Source: Pseudomonas umsongensis (lineage in GTDB: Bacteria; Pseudomonadota; Gammaproteobacteria; Pseudomonadales; Pseudomonadaceae). From it: DNA of 64,000 nt. The translations under genes and the position numbers were made by a program. The stretch spans positions 620,001-684,000 of the forward strand of contig NZ_NIWU01000002.1 in NCBI RefSeq assembly GCF_002236105.1. Reading direction: 5' to 3'. Within the stretch, counting starts at the first letter, position 1; each line of letters opens with the position of its first letter. The notes under the pieces are model-generated. The model worked only from the letters and a program-made list of their open reading frames with translations, had not been told where the DNA came from and searched no databases. This document shows, in pieces, positions 19,803 through 27,573 of the stretch.

Positions 19803-19833
19803 GATCGTTCCCACGCAGAGCGTGGGAACGATC
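19803..19833. repeat. Single hairpin, 'gatcgttcccacgc' family
   Basis: GATCGTTCCCACGC and GCGTGGGAACGATC flank AGA. It is the minimal form of the composite repeats at 14208 and 58521. Confidence 0.88.
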
Positions 19834-19847
19834 AAGCAAGAGGGGCG

Positions 19848-20225
19848 TTATTGGCGGAACGGCGCGAAATTAACGTTGGTGCCCGCCGGGCGCATGTCCT
19901 GCAGGAACGAGTCCTTGTCGGCGCTCAGTTCCAGGCTCAGGGCCGCCTTGCGCTTGCCTTCGTTGCGTACCACCAGGCCTTCGAGTTTTTCGCGCAGGAA
20001 CACCGTCGGCACTTTCAGGTGCAGCAGTTCGTCGGTGTCTGGCGTGTGCATCAGCAGGTGAATCCACTCGTACTGGCCAACAGCCAGGCGCGACACCGGA
20101 ATGTCGAACCACCAGATGTTGCGGTTGCGGTTCAGTTCGGTGAAGTGGCAATTGTTGACGCCAAGCACAGCACCGCCGAGTTCCTGATTTCTGCGGGCAA
20201 TGGCCTGCTTTTTATCGAGTTTCAT
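19848..20225 (-). CDS. Conserved hypothetical protein, 125 residues
   Basis: This soluble protein begins MKLDKKQAIARRNQELGG and has an alternating hydrophobic pattern in the middle (NRNIWWFDIPVSRLAVGQYE). No signal peptide or membrane segment is seen. The ATG at 20225 is chosen because TAGGAATG lies just upstream and the preceding in-frame residues look non-coding. It is not recognised beyond being of a kind seen in Pseudomonas genomes. It is divergent from the csbD gene, sharing about 200 bases of upstream DNA. Confidence 0.7.
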   Translation of the reverse strand: MKLDKKQAIARRNQELGGAVLGVNNCHFTELNRNRNIWWFDIPVSRLAVGQYEWIHLLMHTPDTDELLHLKVPTVFLREKLEGLVVRNEGKRKAALSLELSADKDSFLQDMRPAGTNVNFAPFRQ

Positions 20226-20422
20226 AACATTCCTACAAAATTGGATCTTCAGCGCCAGGGCCTGAATACGTTGCGCATTCTCGGGGGTTGGCCGGTAAAC
20301 ATAAAGCCCAACCTGCTCGGATCGATGAAATGTCGCGATAAAAATAAATGAAACTCCGTGCAAACGCCTCCGGTCAACCTTCTGTAACCACTTTATTCAT
20401 CAATATGTTCGGGAGAAATACC

Positions 20423-20614
20423 ATGAGCAGCACAGGCGATAAAGTTAAAGGCATGGCCAATGAAGCCGCTGGTAACGTCAAGCAAGGCGTTGGCAAGGCT
20501 ACCGGCAACGACAAGATGCGCGCCGAAGGCGTTGTGCAGGAAAAGAAAGGCGAAGCTCAGCAAGCCGTGGGCAAAGCCAAGGACGCTGTCAAAAAAGGCG
20601 TCGACAAGGCCTGA
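20423..20614 (+). CDS. CsbD-family stress-response protein
   Basis: This 63-residue, lysine- and alanine-rich hydrophilic protein has the CsbD pattern: [20 protein letters not shown], then a second degenerate copy [19 protein letters not shown]. CsbD proteins are abundant under general stress, but their molecular job is unclear. The ATG at 20423 follows GGGAGAAA. A terminator lies 22 bases after the stop, so it is monocistronic. Confidence 0.88.
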   Translation: MSSTGDKVKGMANEAAGNVKQGVGKATGNDKMRAEGVVQEKKGEAQQAVGKAKDAVKKGVDKA

Positions 20615-20636
20615 TTCGGCCTGATTGGCAAACGCG

Positions 20637-20662
20637 ACGGCCATCCACGGATGGCCGTTTTT
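20637..20662 (+). terminator. Terminator after csbD
   Basis: ACGGCCATCC and GGATGGCCGT form a 10-base stem with a tight loop, and the second arm runs into a T tract. Confidence 0.85.
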
Positions 20663-20788
20663 GTGTCAGCCTGAACTTGAGCACGGAAATCGTTTCAAAG
20701 TCGCCAAGTAAACTGCTTTGATGTAGAAAACAGCCCCTGAGTCGCCACGACTTCAACCCTATCTTGATTGCGGCGAATGGAGACGCTA

Positions 20789-21748
20789 ATGATTTTTCCA
20801 GACATGAGAGGCCTGCCTATCCACCGTGTGATGATGCGCACGGTCACCGAGTTCGTCGATGACGAGATGTCGACCTATGCCTCGGCGCTGGCCTATCAGA
20901 TGCTGTTTTCGTTGTTTCCTTTCATCCTGTTCCTGATTGCCCTGATCGGCTTCCTGCATCTGCCAGACTTTTTTTCCTGGTTGCGCCTGCAATCGGAGCT
21001 GGTGTTGCCACCCCAGGCGCTCGAGCAAGTGAACCCGGTGATCGACCAGCTCCAGCAATCCAAGGGGGGACTGCTGTCGGTGGGTATCGTGATTGCCCTG
21101 TGGACCGCGTCGGCCGGCGTGCGCTTGATGATGAGCGCGATGAATGCCGCCTACGATGTGGTTGAAGGCCGGCCGGCGTGGAAGCGCTTTCCGCTGTCGA
21201 TCATCTACACCGTCGGCATCGCCGGTATGCTGCTTATCGCTGCCGCCCTGATGGTGCTAGGGCCGCAGGTGATGAGCTGGATCGCATCGCAAGTTGGTCT
21301 TGAGTACTTCATTGTCACGCTGTGGAGCATCGTGCGCTGGCCGATGATCGTGATTTTGTTGATGGTTGCCGTCGCTTTGATCTACTACGTCATGCCCGAC
21401 GTCAAACAGGAGTTCCGCTTCATCACGCCAGGTTCGGTGCTGTCAGTGGTGGTTTGGATCATCGCGTCCCTGGGCTTTGGTTTGTACGTCAAGGAATTCG
21501 CCAACTACAACGCCATGTATGGCAGTATCGGTGCGATCATCGTGCTGTTGCTGTACTTCTACATTTCCGCCGCAGTGTTGCTGCTGGGAGCGGAAATGAA
21601 TGCGGTGATCGAGCACATGTCGCGAGAGGGCAAAGACCCTGGCGAGAAGGTTCCCGGCGAGCATGGACCCGTCCATGAGGAAAAACACCACGTGTCGGGA
21701 CTGGGCCGGGATCATTCAAAACCCAAACCGACCATTGACGAAACCTGA
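20789..21748 (+). CDS. YihY/BrkB-family inner-membrane protein
   Basis: This protein of about 319 residues has at least five hydrophobic segments and the family opening [20 protein letters not shown] followed by [20 protein letters not shown]. The stretch [20 protein letters not shown] is characteristic of YihY near its last membrane segments. The tail from about residue 278 is charged and His-rich. The ATG at 20789 is favoured by GGAG just upstream; in-frame TTG and ATG codons at 20768 and 20777 are possible. Function is not established for this family. The def gene begins 2 bases after its stop. Confidence 0.88.
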   Translation: MIFPDMRGLPIHRVMMRTVTEFVDDEMSTYASALAYQMLFSLFPFILFLIALIGFLHLPDFFSWLRLQSELVLPPQALEQVNPVIDQLQQSKGGLLSVGIVIALWTASAGVRLMMSAMNAAYDVVEGRPAWKRFPLSIIYTVGIAGMLLIAAALMVLGPQVMSWIASQVGLEYFIVTLWSIVRWPMIVILLMVAVALIYYVMPDVKQEFRFITPGSVLSVVVWIIASLGFGLYVKEFANYNAMYGSIGAIIVLLLYFYISAAVLLLGAEMNAVIEHMSREGKDPGEKVPGEHGPVHEEKHHVSGLGRDHSKPKPTIDET

Positions 21749-21750
21749 CC

Positions 21751-22290
21751 ATGATCCGTGAAATCCTGAAAATGGGCGATGAACGCCTGCTGCGCATCGC
21801 CCCGCAAGTGCCGGCCGAGATGTTCGACAGCCCCGAATTGTGGCAACTGATCGACGACATGTTCCAGACCATGGAAAGCGTCGGCGGGGTAGGCCTGGCC
21901 GCACCGCAGATCGGAGTCGACCTGCAGCTGGTGATCTTCGGGTTTGAGCACAGCGAACGTTACCCGGACGCCGAAGCGGTGCCGCAGACCATTCTGATCA
22001 ATCCGCTGATCACGCCGCTGAGCCCGACGATGGAAGAAGGTTTCGAAGGGTGCCTGTCGGTGCCTGGCCTGCGCGGCGCGGTGGATCGATATCAACACAT
22101 CCGCTACGAAGGGTTCGACCCCAAGGGCGAGCCGATCGTGCGTATCGCTTCAGGGTTTCACGCGCGGGTGGTGCAGCATGAGTGCGATCACCTGATCGGT
22201 CGGTTGTACCCGTCGCGCATCAGCGATTTCAGCAAGTTCGGGTTTACCGAGGTGATGTTCCCGGACCTTGATCCCAACGCAGACGACTGA
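21751..22290 (+). CDS. def: Peptide deformylase
   Basis: This 179-residue metalloenzyme removes the N-formyl group from new proteins. All three family motifs are present: [19 protein letters not shown], and QHECDHLIG, whose two histidines with the cysteine of motif two bind the metal. It begins 2 bases after the yihY-like stop, so it is probably co-transcribed. Pseudomonads usually carry more than one deformylase; this one is not in the classic def-fmt arrangement and is probably the accessory copy. Confidence 0.94.
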   Translation: MIREILKMGDERLLRIAPQVPAEMFDSPELWQLIDDMFQTMESVGGVGLAAPQIGVDLQLVIFGFEHSERYPDAEAVPQTILINPLITPLSPTMEEGFEGCLSVPGLRGAVDRYQHIRYEGFDPKGEPIVRIASGFHARVVQHECDHLIGRLYPSRISDFSKFGFTEVMFPDLDPNADD

Positions 22291-22293
22291 CTG

Positions 22294-22704
22294 TTACGGC
22301 TCCAGGCCCATGGCAATCATCGGCTTGCTGCGCGCGTAGCGACTCAGGCGCTCGACCATGGCGTAGGGCATTGGCGGATCGAAGGCAAAGCCACGACGTT
22401 GGTAAAAATCACGCAAGTCCGGATGACAGAACAGCCATACCGGGCTTTCAATGTTTTGGGTGGCGGCGGCGATCAATGCCGCGGCGACACCCTGTCCGCG
22501 ACAGGCCGGGTCGACAAACAGCCCGGTCAACCAATGCCCGCCGGACACCGGCCGCAAACACAGCGCCGCGACGATCCCGTCGCGCCGCGCAACCCACAAT
22601 TGTGCGTCGCGGACCGCCTTCATCGACGATTGGTGGGCGCGATAAAACTTGTTCATCAGCGGCCATGACGGCTCGTCGAGACGGGTGTACTGGGTGTCGG
22701 GCAT
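22294..22704 (-). CDS. GNAT-family N-acetyltransferase
   Basis: This 136-residue protein has the acetyl-CoA binding loop VDPACRGQGVAAALI (R-x-x-G-x-G/A type) and the C-terminal LRDFYQRRGFAFD strand-helix typical of GNAT enzymes. The ATG at 22704 opens the typical domain; earlier in-frame codons are not protein-like. The substrate is unknown. It converges on def with 3 bases between the stop codons and may share termination. Confidence 0.82.
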   Translation of the reverse strand: MPDTQYTRLDEPSWPLMNKFYRAHQSSMKAVRDAQLWVARRDGIVAALCLRPVSGGHWLTGLFVDPACRGQGVAAALIAAATQNIESPVWLFCHPDLRDFYQRRGFAFDPPMPYAMVERLSRYARSKPMIAMGLEP

Positions 22705-22807
22705 GGTCTGGGACTGTCGGTGCGCAAAGCGGGTGATTATAAAAGAACACGCCGCCGAAGATAGGTGTATACCTGATCTCACATCCCCAGTCAGTGGAGT
22801 ACGCATC

Positions 22808-22918
22808 ATGTCCAAAGGTATGGATTCGAAGAAAGCAGCGAAGAAAAAACCGCTGAAAACCGCCATCGAAAAGCGCACCGAAAAGAAAGCCAAGAAGGTA
22901 GGCGTGTTCGGTCACTGA
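22808..22918 (+). CDS. Very small lysine-rich protein (36 residues)
   Basis: The frame MSKGMDSKKAAKKKPLKTAI continues to AKKVGVFGH. About a third of its residues are lysine. It has a moderate ribosome-binding site (GTGGAG), and the upstream bases contain AT-rich promoter-like DNA shared with the divergent acetyltransferase. Such short basic proteins recur in Pseudomonas. Nucleic-acid binding is possible but unproven. Confidence 0.6.
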   Translation: MSKGMDSKKAAKKKPLKTAIEKRTEKKAKKVGVFGH

Positions 22919-23013
22919 GCTGGCGTTGATGGCCGCTCCCATGCAACATGGGAGCGGTCCTTATGAAAAAATCTGCAAAAATTGCCCCTTTGAATCGTCT
23001 GAGAGAAGTCTGC

Positions 23014-23580
23014 ATGGAGCTCAAGACCAACGCGACGCTGATCATCATCGACCAACAGAAAGGCATCCTGCATCCCAAACTCGGTCGGCGGAACAATCCC
23101 CAGGCCGAGGAGCGCATGCTGCAACTGCTCGGCCATTGGCGCCGTAGCGCTCGGCCGGTGATTCACGTGCAACATTTGTCCCGTTCAGAGGATTCAGTGT
23201 TCTGGCCTGGGCAGACCGGGGTGGAGTTTCAGACGCGGTTTCTGCCTGCTCCTGGCGAACGACACGTTCAAAAACAGGTACCGGACGCGTTTTGTTCGAC
23301 GGGGCTGGAAGCCGTTTTGCGCGAGGCGGGGATCGAGCAACTGGTTATCGTTGGCGTGGCGACTCACAACTCGGTGGAGTCCACGGCGCGCACGGCAGGC
23401 AATCTGGGGTTTGAGACCTGGGTCGTGGAGGATGGCTGCTTTACCTTCGACAAGGCCGATTTTTTCGGCAATGCCCATTCAGCCGAAGAGGTTCATGCGA
23501 TGTCGCTGGGGAACTTGCACGGCGAGTACGCCACCGTCACCAGCACCGCACATATCCTGGACGCGGTTGAAACCCTGTAG
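23014..23580 (+). CDS. Isochorismatase-fold hydrolase with Ser at the usual Cys site
   Basis: This 188-residue protein has the isochorismatase/cysteine-hydrolase layout: D13 in IIIDQQKG, K87 in VQKQVP and the GVATHNSVESTARTAGNLGF stretch. Members that act as cysteine hydrolases have Cys where this has S120, so nicotinamidase-type chemistry is unlikely. The ATG at 23014 is preceded by GAGAGAAG. The substrate cannot be told. The stop codon is already inside a hairpin repeat (23575-23633). Confidence 0.82.
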   Translation: MELKTNATLIIIDQQKGILHPKLGRRNNPQAEERMLQLLGHWRRSARPVIHVQHLSRSEDSVFWPGQTGVEFQTRFLPAPGERHVQKQVPDAFCSTGLEAVLREAGIEQLVIVGVATHNSVESTARTAGNLGFETWVVEDGCFTFDKADFFGNAHSAEEVHAMSLGNLHGEYATVTSTAHILDAVETL

Positions 23581-23633
23581 GAGCCGGCTTGCCGGCGAAG
23601 GCGGCCAGCCTGATACACCCGTAGCCCCTACAG
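23575..23633. repeat. Hairpin repeat overlapping a stop codon
   Basis: CTGTAGGAGCCGGCTTGCCGG on the left and CCCCTACAG on the right form an imperfect inverted repeat, with an inner GCCGG hairpin. It is a variant of the taggagc repeat class and includes the isochorismatase-fold gene's TAG stop. Confidence 0.7.
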
Positions 23634-23651
23634 AGAATCGGATTCAGCCGA

Positions 23652-23858
23652 TCAAGCGCCGTGGCACTTCTTGAACTTCTTGCCGTTGCCGCATGGGCAA
23701 GGATCGTTGCGGCCGACGTCTTTCAAGGCGTTGCGCACCGGTTCCTGGTGGGCGTGGCCGCAGTTCGGGCCGTGAACATGGCCATGGTCGTGATCATGCT
23801 GGTGATGGTCATGATCGTGGTTGCAGTCTGGGCCATGAACATGGGGTTGCTGGGTCAT
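23652..23858 (-). CDS. Small His-rich protein with SEC-C metal-binding motif
   Basis: This 68-residue protein joins a His/Asp-rich N-terminus (residues 7-38, with alternating DHDH and HGPNCGH patterns) to a SEC-C zinc motif, [17 protein letters not shown], at the end. SEC-C in SecA binds zinc and contacts SecB or the ribosome. The His-rich arm should bind Zn, Ni or Cu. It overlaps the upstream lipoprotein gene by 4 bases (ATGA-type junction), so the two are co-translated. The role could be metal storage or delivery. Confidence 0.82.
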   Translation of the reverse strand: MTQQPHVHGPDCNHDHDHHQHDHDHGHVHGPNCGHAHQEPVRNALKDVGRNDPCPCGNGKKFKKCHGA

Positions 23859-24349
23859 CGAGGTTGCTCCGGAATTAGATCGGCGGGGATTATCACGCCA
23901 TTACGCGCCAGGTGCACGTAGTGAGCGATGAATAAACCGGTTTCCATCTCACCTTCAAGACGATAGGGAATGGCCTGCTCGGAGTTTTTCAGTTGTTTGA
24001 CCAGGTCCCTGACCTTAGGCCACAGGTTGGTGCGGATCGGCACCTTGTAAAAACGACTGCTCTTGGGGTTTACGGTGATCCAGTGCTCGTGCTCGCCCTC
24101 GGCCAGCAGGATGTCGCCCAAGTGGATGCGGTACTCCAGGCCGCGCACGGTCAGCTCGCTGTCATTGCGGTTGTCGATGCGAAAATGCAGGACGAACCGC
24201 TGCTCCAACAGCTTGGCCCGCACGACTTCGACCCTGACCAGATGCACCTCGGGGTCTGGCTCATCGTTACTGAACCAGGACGCGCAGCCGCCGAGCCCCA
24301 GGCAAAGAGCCAGTATGAGCAGAATGCGTGCGAGTTGCTGGGTGATCAT
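23855..24349 (-). CDS. LEA type 2-like (WHy domain) lipoprotein
   Basis: This 164-residue protein has a lipoprotein signal peptide ending LGLGGCAS, giving Cys 22 as the lipidation site. The mature part resembles the LEA-2/WHy fold: [20 protein letters not shown] followed by [20 protein letters not shown], the pattern of alternating strands seen in that family. The role is unknown; such proteins are linked to stress or desiccation elsewhere. It ends in a 4-base overlap with the His-rich SEC-C gene. Confidence 0.78.
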   Translation of the reverse strand: MITQQLARILLILALCLGLGGCASWFSNDEPDPEVHLVRVEVVRAKLLEQRFVLHFRIDNRNDSELTVRGLEYRIHLGDILLAEGEHEHWITVNPKSSRFYKVPIRTNLWPKVRDLVKQLKNSEQAIPYRLEGEMETGLFIAHYVHLARNGVIIPADLIPEQPR

Positions 24350-24387
24350 GGTCGTTTTTCTCTCCCTAGAACCCCAGTCTAGCCGCT

Positions 24388-24465
24388 AAAAGATCGCAGC
24401 CTTCGGCAGCTCCTACAGGGTGTACGTCAATTCGACGTAGGAGCTGCCGCAGGCTGCGATCTTTT
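24388..24465. repeat. Inverted repeat, 'aaaagatcgcagcc' family
   Basis: AAAAGATCGCAGCCTTCGGC on the left pairs with its near complement on the right. It is the second copy of the repeat at 17725. It separates the YchJ-like gene from the lipoprotein gene. Confidence 0.88.
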
Positions 24466-24474
24466 GACCTTGTA

Positions 24475-24951
24475 TCAGCTACCGAAATACCCCGAACAGC
24501 ACTTCTTGAACTTGTGCCCACTGGCGCAAGGGCAGGCGTCGTTGCGCCCGATGTCCAGTTGCACGGTAGGGTCGATGAAGTACCAGCGTCCGGCATTCTG
24601 TACAAACGATGAGCGTTCACGATGGCTGTGCTCGCCGCTGCCGTCGTGCCAGCGTGCGGTGAACGTGACGAAGGCATGCTCCGGCTGGCCGCCGAGCACT
24701 TCGGAGCTTTCGACTTCAAGGCCCAGCCAGGTGCTCTGGGCACTCCAGTCAGTAATCGATTGGCGATCGAGCCCGCTTTGCTGGGCGGGAAGGGTGGTGG
24801 CCACCAGGTAATCGATCAGGCCCAGCACGTAGGCGCTGTAGCGCGAGCGCATCAGGGCTTCGGCGCAGGGTGCCGGATGTCCGGCATGGTAATGGCCGCA
24901 GCAGGCATCGAGCAGGGTGCCGCTGCCGCAAGGGCAAATGGATGTACTCAT
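24475..24951 (-). CDS. YchJ family (UPF0225) protein with two SEC-C motifs
   Basis: This 158-residue protein has a SEC-C motif at each end: [20 protein letters not shown] and [20 protein letters not shown]. Between them lies the NTF2-like YchJ core ([19 protein letters not shown]). The ATG at 24951 is chosen because the motif starts at once after it; upstream in-frame residues are not conserved-looking. The DUF6231 gene lies 4 bases upstream on the same strand, so they form an operon. The function is unknown. Confidence 0.88.
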   Translation of the reverse strand: MSTSICPCGSGTLLDACCGHYHAGHPAPCAEALMRSRYSAYVLGLIDYLVATTLPAQQSGLDRQSITDWSAQSTWLGLEVESSEVLGGQPEHAFVTFTARWHDGSGEHSHRERSSFVQNAGRWYFIDPTVQLDIGRNDACPCASGHKFKKCCSGYFGS

Positions 24952-24955
24952 TGCG

Positions 24956-25453
24956 TTACCACCAGTATTTCCCAAAGTTTTCCGGATTGGCCCAGAACCG
25001 CGAGTTGAGCCAGTCGGGTACTTGTTTGTAGTCAAGCAGATCATAAGTGAACAGCGTCAGCACCTGCTCGTCACGCTGGAAGCGTTCGCTGGCTTGCAGT
25101 GCCAGGGAGAAAAAATCGGTTTCCTGCCAGCCGCTCGCGGGCAAGTCGGCCAGCACCGCGATGCGGCTGGCATTGAGGTTGCGAATGCCACCGAGCAGGT
25201 TCAGCCCATCTCGCTTGGGCAGGTGTTCGAGGCAGTCGACCACCAGCGCGAGGTCAAAGCGGCGCGCCGCCAGCTCGGCAGGCAGCGATCCGGGCGCCGT
25301 ATGCGCCACGCTGCTGTCCGGATGCGCAAGCTTGAAGGCCTCAAGCGCGGGGAATTCGCTGGCGCCAATCAACAACAGGCGCGCAGGGGCATAACGGTCC
25401 AGCAAAGCAGCCAGCGCCTGCTGCGGCGTGCGTGAAGAAATACCTGCATTCAT
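24956..25453 (-). CDS. DUF6231 family protein
   Basis: This 165-residue protein resembles a shortened methyltransferase: [20 protein letters not shown] and [20 protein letters not shown] look like the SAM-binding first strand and motif IV. The glycine-rich loop is weak, so activity is doubtful. It ends with an aromatic [13 protein letters not shown]. It is 4 bases upstream of the ychJ-like gene. In pseudomonads this pair tends to be conserved. Confidence 0.72.
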   Translation of the reverse strand: MNAGISSRTPQQALAALLDRYAPARLLLIGASEFPALEAFKLAHPDSSVAHTAPGSLPAELAARRFDLALVVDCLEHLPKRDGLNLLGGIRNLNASRIAVLADLPASGWQETDFFSLALQASERFQRDEQVLTLFTYDLLDYKQVPDWLNSRFWANPENFGKYWW

Positions 25454-25603
25454 TGAAGATCCTCAATCAGATTTGCCAAGACTAGCCTGCCCGCTTGTTC
25501 GATCCTAGAGCGGCTTTGCGTGAAAAGTCACGATTCCCTGTGAACACGAGATAAAACTGCCATGGCCTATTGCTGGCGGAGATTAAAACTCCGGTCTTTA
25601 CTC

Positions 25604-25635
25604 CCTGAATCGGTTCTAAGCCGATCCTTCAGGAG
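25604..25635 (+). promoter_or_regulatory. Hairpin overlapping the ribosome-binding site of the first OmpA-type gene
   Basis: CCTGAA (25604-25609) pairs with TTCAGG (25628-25633), and the inner TCGG pairs with CCGA, with a 3-base bulge and a 7-base loop. The right arm covers the first half of the AGGAG Shine-Dalgarno (25631-25635), 8 bases before the ATG at 25644. Confidence 0.55.
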
Positions 25636-25643
25636 AAAACTAG

Positions 25644-26339
25644 ATGAGCATAGTTCGGACAGCATTACCCCTGGTTCTGCTAACCAGTGTGTTGACTGGT
25701 TGCGCAGGTTTGCAGAAAACCGACTGGCCGACCTGTGCCGCGGTCGGTGGTGTCGTAGGTGCGGGTCTCGGCGCGACCGAGAGTTCATCATGGGCCGGTT
25801 ATGGCGCGTTGGTAGTCGGTGCTACGGCGGCAGCCTATTGCTGGGTTCACGGTGATGGTGACGAAGATGGCGATGGTGTGCTCGATAGCCGCGACAAGTG
25901 CCCGGGCACGCCACGGGGCGTGAAGGTCGATGCCGATGGTTGCCCACCACCAGCGCCTGCTCCAGTGGTTGAAGAGGTCGTGGTCGTCAAGGAAGAAACC
26001 ATCGTCATCCGCGATGTCAACTTCCAGTTCGACTCGGCCAAGCTGACAGCCGCCGATAAAGAGAAGCTCAACACCATCGCCACTCGCCTGAAACAGGAAG
26101 CAGCCAGCGCCCAACTGACCGTGACCGGTCACACCGACAGCGTGGGCAGCGATGCCTACAACCAGAAACTGTCGGACCGCCGCGCGCATTCGGTGGTGGA
26201 ATACCTGATCGAAAGTGGTGTGCCTCGCAGTAGCTTCGTATCGGTCTCCGGGGCCGGGGAAAGCCAGCCGGTTGCCGACAACAAAACTGCTGACGGTCGC
26301 GCGATGAACCGTCGCACGGAAATCAAAATCAACCGCTAG
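25644..26339 (+). CDS. OmpA-family lipoprotein with TSP3-type repeat (copy 1)
   Basis: This 231-residue outer-membrane lipoprotein should tether to peptidoglycan. The lipobox is LTGC with C20. A glycine-rich hydrophobic stretch (34-62) is followed by an acidic thrombospondin type 3-like calcium motif (71-90, DGDEDGDGVLDSRDKCPGTP). The C-terminal OmpA domain carries VTGHTDSVGSDAYNQKLSDR and NRRTEIKINR. It is followed by a paralogue after 90 bases. A hairpin covers part of its ribosome-binding site. Confidence 0.92.
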   Translation: MSIVRTALPLVLLTSVLTGCAGLQKTDWPTCAAVGGVVGAGLGATESSSWAGYGALVVGATAAAYCWVHGDGDEDGDGVLDSRDKCPGTPRGVKVDADGCPPPAPAPVVEEVVVVKEETIVIRDVNFQFDSAKLTAADKEKLNTIATRLKQEAASAQLTVTGHTDSVGSDAYNQKLSDRRAHSVVEYLIESGVPRSSFVSVSGAGESQPVADNKTADGRAMNRRTEIKINR

Positions 26340-26345
26340 AGCCCT

Positions 26346-26383
26346 CGCATCCACGGCTTGTGCAGTCGTGGATGCGGGTCTTT
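26346..26383 (+). terminator. Hairpin after OmpA-type copy 1, weak terminator
   Basis: CGCATCCACG and CGTGGATGCG form a perfect 10-base stem with an 11-base loop. Only GGTCTTT follows, so termination may be partial and the paralogue may be read through. Confidence 0.55.
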
Positions 26384-26384
26384 A

Positions 26385-26420
26385 CTCCTGTGTAACCGGC
26401 ATCGGCCGGTGGCACAGGAG
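26385..26420 (+). promoter_or_regulatory. RBS-sequestering hairpin before the second OmpA-type gene
   Basis: CTCCTGTG (26385-26392) and CACAGGAG (26413-26420) form an 8-base perfect stem. Inside, ACCGGC (26395-26400) pairs with GCCGGT (26405-26410) around an ATCG loop. The right arm contains the whole Shine-Dalgarno CAGGAG, 9 bases before the ATG at 26430. Such a fold would block ribosome loading until opened. Confidence 0.7.
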
Positions 26421-26429
26421 CTTTCAAAA

Positions 26430-27146
26430 ATGAGCAATTTCACAAGGACCGTCTTGCCGGTTCTGCTGCTTGGCAGCCTGTTGACCGGTTGCGCTACTCA
26501 CAGCGATGGCACCGCCCCCCTCAATCAACGTACCTGGCCGATCTGCAGCCTCATCGGCGGACTCGTCGGTGGAGGTCTGGGCGCTATCCAAAGTAGCGGT
26601 TGGGCGGCCGGTGGAGCGGCGCTCGGGATCTTGACCGGTGGTTTGATCTGTTATGCCCAGGATGGCGACGAAGACGATGATGGCGTATTCGACCGTCGCG
26701 ATCGCTGCCCCGACACGCCCGCCAATACCCCTGTGGAACATCATGGCTGCCCGCTTCCGCAATACCCGGCCAGCGTGAAGGCTGAACCTGTGCAAGCCGA
26801 AGTCATTACCCTGAGCGATGCCGACGATGTGCTGTTTGCCTTCAATAGCGCTGACTTGACCCCCAGCATGCAAAGCAAGCTGGATTCGGTGATGGGTAAA
26901 CTGCAGGACCCCAGCGTCGCGAGCATCAAGGTGGTCGGGCATACCGACAGCGTTGGGTCGGATGAATACAACCAGGAACTGTCGCAAAAACGTGCCAGCA
27001 GCGTCGCCGAGTATCTGCTCAGCCAGCACGTTACGCCCAATAAAGTCACCAGCGAAGGCAAGGGCGAGAGCGAGCCCGTTGCCGATAATGATACCGAAGA
27101 AGGACGCGCGCAAAACCGCCGCGTGGAGTTGCACATCAATCGCTGA
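26430..27146 (+). CDS. OmpA-family lipoprotein with TSP3-type repeat (copy 2)
   Basis: This 238-residue paralogue of the preceding gene has the same order: lipobox LTGC (C21), a glycine-rich stretch (42-72), an acidic calcium-type motif (78-98, DGDEDDDGVFDRRDRCPDTP) and the OmpA domain with VVGHTDSVGSDEYNQELSQK and NRRVELHINR. The ATG at 26430 follows CAGGAG. The strongest hairpin in this region encloses that site. The pair probably arose by tandem duplication. Confidence 0.92.
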   Translation: MSNFTRTVLPVLLLGSLLTGCATHSDGTAPLNQRTWPICSLIGGLVGGGLGAIQSSGWAAGGAALGILTGGLICYAQDGDEDDDGVFDRRDRCPDTPANTPVEHHGCPLPQYPASVKAEPVQAEVITLSDADDVLFAFNSADLTPSMQSKLDSVMGKLQDPSVASIKVVGHTDSVGSDEYNQELSQKRASSVAEYLLSQHVTPNKVTSEGKGESEPVADNDTEEGRAQNRRVELHINR

Positions 27147-27294
27147 ACCGCGCAATAGAGCCGTCGGACGATGATTTACGTCGTTCCGTCGGCCATTTAA
27201 CGCACTTGAGGAAGAATTTGCGCTTGCCCTCTGGCTTATCCCGCGTGGAAGCCGTTACTGTGCGAGCAAATAATAATTCTGCCCGGGGGCGTGT

Positions 27295-27573
27295 ATGAAG
27301 GTGATATGGGGGCTGGGGAAGCTGTTGACCCTGGTGTTCTGGCTGGTGGTGCTGCTCAATCTGCTCACGCCGTTCATCTATCCGCTGCACCCGTTGGTCA
27401 ACCTGGCCGGCTGCCTGCTGGCGGGGCTTCATCTACTGGAGGCGCTGTTCTGCTACCGCAGCCTCAGGGGCCGCGCCCACCCTTGGCTCGATCGCTTGAA
27501 CGTGCTCTTTTTCGGCGTTTTCCACCTGCAAACCCTCCCGGCTCCCACCGCATCTAAGGCTTCCCATGCGTAA
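27295..27573 (+). CDS. DUF1145 small membrane protein
   Basis: This 92-residue protein has two membrane segments (about 8-25 and 32-50), matching DUF1145. The basic loop RSLRGRAHPWLDR follows. It ends 8 bases inside the collagen-like gene, so translation is coupled. Its role is unknown; context does not decide it. Confidence 0.8.
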   Translation: MKVIWGLGKLLTLVFWLVVLLNLLTPFIYPLHPLVNLAGCLLAGLHLLEALFCYRSLRGRAHPWLDRLNVLFFGVFHLQTLPAPTASKASHA

